A stretch of 11,061 nucleotides of DNA, from assembly GCA_003024985.2 (NCBI GenBank), contig PXIH01S0004901.1. The stretch is one strand, 5' to 3'. Both the position numbers and the translations under genes were made by a program. Below are positions 7,347 through 11,061 of the stretch, one piece after another. The notes below the pieces were generated by a model. It worked only from the letters and a program-made list of their open reading frames with translations. It searched no databases and was not told the DNA's origin. The DNA is from Euperipatoides rowelli (Eukaryota; Onychophora; Udeonychophora; Euonychophora; Peripatopsidae). Each line of letters begins with the position of its first letter. Position 1 is the stretch's first letter.

Positions 7347-8337
7347 TAATATTTTTTTTTTTAGAATTATGAATATAAAATTTATTTTAAGAATATATAG
7401 AAATAAATATATTCATGTATTCGATTGTATTTCTCAGTTTCTATTGAATATAAAGTTTAAGATGATTTTCAAAGCAGTTTGTTTAGTTAAATAATTACCG
7501 TAAGCTACCAAGATTTTTTTTTTCAAAGAGCACGTAAAAATAATTTATTGTTCAAATTTAATTGCAAGAAATCCAGAAACAAAATTAACAATGCAAGCTT
7601 AAATTATACAGAAAGTAAATAATAATAATAATACAATAAAAATATATGCATTAATTCACAATCATTTCCCACTTCTATCATTTCTAAGACCTTCTTCACT
7701 CTTCAAAGGAATCTACTTACGGTATATTAAAAAAAAAAAAAAAAGTCTTAAGTAGACTTGATTGTAACTATATTTCAACTTTTAGTGGCCTAATGAAAGC
7801 ATATAGAGGGTAATAGAAGATTTTATAAAAAGTAAATGTTGACTGAATTTTTGCCTTTACTCATTTATATCAATCTGGACATATTTATGAATCTCATGTC
7901 TCAAATAATTAAATGTATATATTATTGTGTAATTTTACATCATATTAGGGGACAGAGGTCATGTAGTCTATGTTGTTGTTCTGACACATACAGTATATTA
8001 GAAATGTCAAACAATTTATATCTTGTAGCATAACTATTTTTGCATGGGTTTCTAGTGTATGAACTATGAAGACTTGATCCTCTCCAAATTCAGTACATCA
8101 TTGATGCTACATTTTTATATAATGTTGTATTAAAATGATAATTAGCTGATGGTGAAGTTGACGGATGAGTGAAGTGTAATTAATGACCCTACAGTAAATG
8201 TTTTTCTTTTTTAATTAACATTTATTTTTCTTTATTTTCATGTGGCATTAAAGTACACTTATATGTTATTGCCTAGCAGTATCTTCTGTTTAAAAGCGGT
8301 AAGATTAATGTAAAGGAAACTTGCTGATGTTTTTCAG
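7347..8337. other. AT-rich non-coding stretch
   Basis: Contains T11 (7352-7362), T10 (7514-7523) and A16 (7729-7744). The 65-codon plus-strand frame at 7836-8033 has no start context, no signal or domain, and a Cys-rich patch that looks accidental. No gene is supported. Confidence 0.6.
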
Positions 8338-8406
8338 TTTTTTTTTTTTTTTTTTTTAATGTGATCTTGAGCACGAAAACTTTTTTAAATTTGTTTTTTT
8401 TTTTTT
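8338..8406 (-). repeat. T20 and T13 tracts around a short unique segment
   Basis: T20 at 8338-8357 and T13 at 8394-8406 enclose 36 bases. Poly-T on the plus strand could be the A-tails of two minus-strand retroposon insertions, or simple expansion. No element body is recognisable next to either tract. Confidence 0.5.
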
Positions 8407-8901
8407 ATTCCTCATATCCATCTTTGATCATTAAATTTCTGATAAACTTTGCCTATAAAAACTGTTGACAGATTTTAAAAATATCAATGTAAAACATATA
8501 AAATATACACTATTTTATTAACTAATTGTCAGTATTATAAAATTCTTCTTTGTGTTTTTTATTATTTGTTATTTTATTAGTTAGATTGAGTTTACAGGCT
8601 GTTCTTTGCAGTATTTATAATCTGCCTTTTATCATAGTTTGAGAATAGATTATTTTATAAAATTACATTTGTAGTGCACTCATTTACCCTTAATATAATA
8701 GTAATGCGAACGCTACACTTGGCCCTCAATTTCTTGGAAAATTTATTTATTTTATATCTTATTAGTAATTACTAAAATAATTTTCACTAAAAATGTTGGT
8801 TAAGTGCAGGAATAAACATTTTAAATTAAAAAAAATTAAAATTAAATTGTTTCATCTTTTAAATATCATATTAGTGTAGCATAACGGTGGTCGTATGCAA
8901 T
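8407..8901. other. AT-rich non-coding stretch
   Basis: No open frame, RNA gene or repeat structure recognised. Confidence 0.6.
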
Positions 8902-8920
8902 CGTACCCATACTGGGTATG
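8902..8920. repeat. 8-bp stem palindrome in a GC-richer patch
   Basis: CGTACCCA and TGGGTATG pair around TAC, with six Watson-Crick bases TACCCA/TGGGTA, a G-T wobble and an outer C-G pair. The surrounding 8870-8945 patch is richer in GC than its neighbours and contains GTAGCATAACGGTGGT, faintly like a tRNA D-arm. No tRNA fold can be completed. Confidence 0.45.
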
Positions 8921-9137
8921 ACAATGTGGAATTAACCGGATGAAGCATGTCCAATTAATTTTTTTCCCCCGTAAAATTTATTGGTCAAAAAGTAACTAAA
9001 ATTCACAGAATATTTTTTTAATAATGCTAACAATAATATAATAATTAATAAACAAGGAAGATTCTACACTTTTGTCCACCATTTTAACCCTATGAGAATG
9101 ACAAAATGTGTAATTTTATGTTAGGTTTCATTTTAGA

Positions 9138-9155
9138 ATGATTATGAATAATCAT
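9138..9155. repeat. 18-bp palindrome ATGATTAT-GA-ATAATCAT
   Basis: Perfect 8-bp arms with a 2-nt centre. Confidence 0.5.
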
Positions 9156-9342
9156 AAAGTGGATAAAGATATTCATGCTAACATTCATTTAAAATGTAAA
9201 TCAATATAGTAATATTGGAGTATTTCAATAAATAAAGATGATCTCTCTCTATTTATAAAGATGGCTAGAGATCACTTGGTTAAATTTTTGAAGTGTGTGT
9301 ACAAAATTGTTAATATTACCCAATTCATTTTGTTTTAAATAA

Positions 9343-9360
9343 AATTGATTTAAATCAATT
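9343..9360. repeat. 18-bp perfect palindrome AATTGATTTAAATCAATT
   Basis: Two 9-bp arms with no spacer, ending where complementarity stops on both sides. Confidence 0.55.
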
Positions 9361-9473
9361 CACTATTTGTCCAAAGTTAGGCCTGGTGCTATTTGATGTT
9401 GAAGACAAGTCATATTGGTGCCATTTAAACATTGATAATGCAAATTTAGACACTATAACAGCATTGAATGTTT

Positions 9474-9497
9474 CATAGATAAAAATCTTTATCTATG
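9474..9497. repeat. 24-bp hairpin, perfect 10-bp arms
   Basis: CATAGATAAA (9474-9483) and TTTATCTATG (9488-9497) flank AATC. This is the longest exact short-loop inverted repeat in the window, and it lies about 30 bp before a dispersed repeat starts. Confidence 0.6.
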
Positions 9498-9524
9498 TAT
9501 AGCAGTATACTGTAGATATAGAAT

Positions 9525-9803
9525 GTCTGTCTGTTCCTATCCATTCACATGCCCTTTGACCTAAACTTGGTAAATGGACAATATGACTTTATGAGTGTCC
9601 TGTCAAATTGTCTGTCTGTTCCATGTACAGTATATATCTCATTGACTTTGAGTTGTTTGGCTATCAGGACCAAAATTGGCAAATTGACTTAATATGACCA
9701 GACAGGTAACGTAGAGTAGCCGGGTACTGCCTGACAGTCTGTCTATGCCCAGGACCTTTGCGCTACAGGAGCAAACTTAGTGAATTGACACAGTGAGTGA
9801 CCC
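9525..9803 (+). repeat. Dispersed repeat of three diverged subunits
   Basis: GTCTGTCT starts three subunits at 9525, 9610 and 9737. Each contains a diverged form of a core resembling GACCAAAACTTGG, then AAATTGACA, then ATATGACC (9558-9585, 9668-9699, 9769-9803). AGCCGGGTACTGCC at 9718-9731 separates the second and third. GTCTGTCTGT next to TTTGACCT words is a common look for old repeats in invertebrate genomes, but I cannot name the family. No coding frame survives. Confidence 0.55.
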
Positions 9804-10017
9804 AGGAATCTCTGAATGTTTTTACAAGCCTAAAAAACTCCAAGCACTTAAATCTAACTCAGTTATAATCTTTGATAGAAAAAAACAGTCATGTGGTATA
9901 CTGAGTTTTATTTCTCTGACAGCATTTGAAAATTAATAATAATAAATTTTAAAGGTTTTACAGTTTTTAAAGTTAATATTTTTTACTTGCAGGTAATTTA
10001 TCAGTCTTTGAAAGATC
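9804..10017. other. Non-coding spacer before the minisatellite
   Basis: Contains a good acceptor-like string, TTTTTTACTTGCAG, ending at 9992. The sequence after it has stops in all plus frames within a short distance, so no exon is called. Confidence 0.5.
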
Positions 10018-10180
10018 ATTATTAGAGTAGGGTTACGGCTAAAAGCCAATACACTATTATGAGTAGGATTATAGCTAAAAGCCAGTACACTATTATGAGT
10101 AGGGCTATGGTTAAAAGCCAGTACACTATTATGTGCAGGGCTATGGCTAAATACCAATACACTATTATGATAGGGTTCTG
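10018..10180. repeat. 36-bp minisatellite, about 4.5 units (locus 1)
   Basis: Three complete units at 10055-10090, 10091-10126 and 10127-10162 are each exactly 36 bp. A diverged unit lies before them (10018-10054) and a partial unit after. Each unit begins TATTATGAGTAGG, has the core GGCTAAAAGCC (a 4-bp stem with AAA loop), and ends CAGTACAC or CAATACAC. Because 36 is a multiple of 3, the minus strand stays open as a 12-residue repeat, HNSVLAFSxxPT, inside a 94-codon frame (9933-10217). The frame has no domain or signal and its C-terminus is AT-driven, so I read it as a repeat shadow. There are no unique spacers, so this is not CRISPR-like. Confidence 0.85.
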
Positions 10181-10828
10181 AAATTTTTGAGATTGAAAAA
10201 CTAGGACGTTTGGACATTAATGCTGGTTAATATTTATTTGATAAGCTTCTTTTTCTTTTTTAGGTTATTTTAGCAATATTACAAGCTATTTTTCTTTCTA
10301 TTCAACACAGTTTTTTAAATAACTGACAGCTATAAACATGTATTTAATAATAATATTCTTTTAATTCTTTTAGTATAATAAATCAATAAGTTTAATTGTT
10401 TAATAATTTCAGCATACTAACACCTCTTTATATTTACTGTATATCCATTTTAGGATAAAATAAAAATATAAATGAGAACAATAGAAAATTCAATGTGATT
10501 TATTTCAATTTTTAAAATGTCAGACTGAAGATACAAACTTGACAAGTAGGCACCTGAACAAAAAAAAAGCACACCTTCATGTAGAAAATGGATGCATGTT
10601 GAATAAAAGGATGCTTCCATTGTAATTGTGTAGGGGTGGATAGGTTCACATTAAGAAATAAGTTTAAAATTTTAAATTTTTTTGTTACGTTACTACTTTA
10701 TCTCTGGAAAAATAGAAAGTTGTTACAAAGGACCTATGATTATAATGGTAACTACAGTTAAACAATCAAGTTTCCTTAATATTTTTTTTTCAAATTATTA
10801 AAACTGGTGCAAATGGCTATCCTGAAAG
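10181..10828. other. AT-rich stretch between the two minisatellite loci
   Basis: Mostly unremarkable. GGACGTTTGGACA at 10204-10216, followed by CTGG and TTAAT, is related to GGAAGTTTGAACA at 10844-10856. A9 at 10560-10568 is the only long A run here. No gene is seen. Confidence 0.55.
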
Positions 10829-10900
10829 CTTCTCCGGACACCGGGAAGTTTGAACAAAATCTGGGTAAATCCTGTTTTTCCAGGACGCCTGAGAGCCCTA
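10829..10900. repeat. GC-richer repeat flank of minisatellite locus 2
   Basis: The block contains CTTCTCCGGACACCGGGAAG (with CCGG twice), then TCTGGGTAAATCCTG, TTTTTCCAGGACGCC and GAGAGCCCTA, which abuts the first 36-bp unit. Its first part resembles 10204-10231 beside locus 1. It is probably part of the dispersed element that carries the minisatellite. Confidence 0.5.
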
Positions 10901-10988
10901 TATTATGAGTAGGGCTATGGCTAAAAGCCAGTACACTATTACGAGTAGGTCTATGGCTAAAAGCCAGTACACTATTATGAATAGGGAA
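10901..10988. repeat. 36-bp minisatellite, about 2.3 units (locus 2)
   Basis: Units at 10901-10936 and 10937-10972 plus a partial unit share the monomer of locus 1 and are closer to a common consensus than some locus 1 units. The minus-strand frame is again open across the array and continues through the flank to a stop near 10780. It has no ATG and a stop just upstream in the terminal repeat. This supports a repeat family with a maintained 36-bp period and does not indicate a gene. Confidence 0.85.
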
Positions 10989-10990
10989 TC

Positions 10991-11061
10991 TCAGGGCTAG
11001 AAATTATAATTTTTTGGTAGTAGCCCACCGGACTACCACTCTTAATGTACCAGTAGCCCAG
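10991..11061. repeat. Start of a further dispersed repeat, cut by the window edge
   Basis: After TCAGGGCTAGAAATTATAAT comes a perfect 7-bp stem TGGTAGT/ACTACCA around AGCCCACCGG. AGTAGCCCA occurs in this hairpin region and again at the window end. The block is GC-richer than its surroundings and looks like the end of a mobile repeat that continues beyond 11061. Family not identified. Confidence 0.45.

Larger units (their letters stand above)
8921..9524. other. AT-rich stretch carrying several short palindromes
   Basis: Exact palindromes or short-spacer inverted repeats occur at 9138-9155, 9343-9360 and 9474-9497, with a 7-bp pair GATCTCT/AGAGATC at 9240-9246/9267-9273. A 50-codon frame without ATG crosses 9320-9480 and is not recognisable. 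No gene is called. Confidence 0.5.

Noticed and set aside
7836-8033. 65-codon plus-strand frame with a Cys-rich patch (CSLCCC)
   Set aside because: No zinc-binding spacing, signal peptide or repeat context. The length is within chance for this composition.
8870-8945. Possible tRNA-derived SINE head (GTAGCATAACGGTGGT)
   Set aside because: No B-box (GGTTCGA-type) sequence at the expected distance and no cloverleaf.
9320-9480. Open plus-strand stretch of about 50 codons including GLVLFDVEDKSYWCHLNI
   Set aside because: No ATG and no recognised family. One such stretch is expected by chance in a window this size. The residue mix is slightly gene-like, so it could be retested by translated search.
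9979-9992. Polypyrimidine tract plus CAG resembling a 3' splice site
   Set aside because: Stops appear in all plus-strand frames soon after, and the sequence runs into the minisatellite.
10018-10180. Regular 36-bp repeats considered as a CRISPR array
   Set aside because: Units abut with no unique spacers, the setting is an animal-type genome, and there are no cas genes. It is a minisatellite.
9933-10217. 94-codon minus-strand frame with 12-residue repeats as a possible repeat protein
   Set aside because: The open frame is explained by a 36-bp tandem repeat whose period is a multiple of 3. The ends are AT-driven and there is no domain or signal. Kept only as a finding to test.

Overview
This window looks like non-coding DNA from a large, repeat-rich animal genome. 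It is very AT-rich by eye and full of long T and A runs. It holds the remains of a eukaryotic pogo/Tigger-type transposon, minisatellites and several dispersed repeats. I see no bacterial gene density, operons, ribosome binding sites, rRNA, tRNA or CRISPR structure. The species cannot be named from the sequence. No intact host gene is visible. The longest ATG-started frame is 94 codons, and it exists because a 36-bp repeat keeps its frame open. The other open frames are typical of chance in DNA this AT-rich.

Layout: positions 1-2034 are featureless AT-rich DNA with one clear inverted repeat near 505-555. Positions 2035-2250 hold a coding-like but broken stretch on the minus strand. Positions 2580-3721 are a pogo/Tigger-like DNA transposon. 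It has 23-bp terminal inverted repeats starting CAGTA, several TTTAACGGA-type subterminal motifs, a TA-type insertion site and a decayed start of a transposase. The body also contains TACTGTA-rich simple sequence and an LTR-like island that may be nested insertions. Positions 3722-5585 are AT-rich, with a ~67-bp tandem duplication, a T16 tract next to a small hairpin, an ATT microsatellite and a hairpin at 5144-5182.

Positions 5586-7346 carry two diverged direct copies of one repeat. The second copy continues into a tandem pair of units with long G runs, and the window's only ambiguous base (5865) falls where the first copy meets its G run. Between the copies is a strong hairpin (6397-6423) with a repeated CTGCGGTTGAG motif, probably a fragment of a small DNA element. 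Positions 7347-8900 hold homopolymer tracts only. Positions 8902-9497 contain several short, near-perfect palindromes. Positions 9525-9803 are a repeat made of three diverged subunits. A 36-bp minisatellite occurs at 10018-10180 and again at 10901-10988, with related flanking sequence. The last ~70 bp start another hairpin-bearing repeat that runs off the window.

The window reads as intron or intergenic DNA built by repeat insertion and decay. Long T runs greatly outnumber long A runs on the plus strand. That would fit a plus-strand intron but does not prove it. I found no convincing new functional system. The most distinctive items are the 36-bp minisatellite with its open 12-residue reading frame, the G-run repeat with the ambiguous base, and the layered Tigger element.
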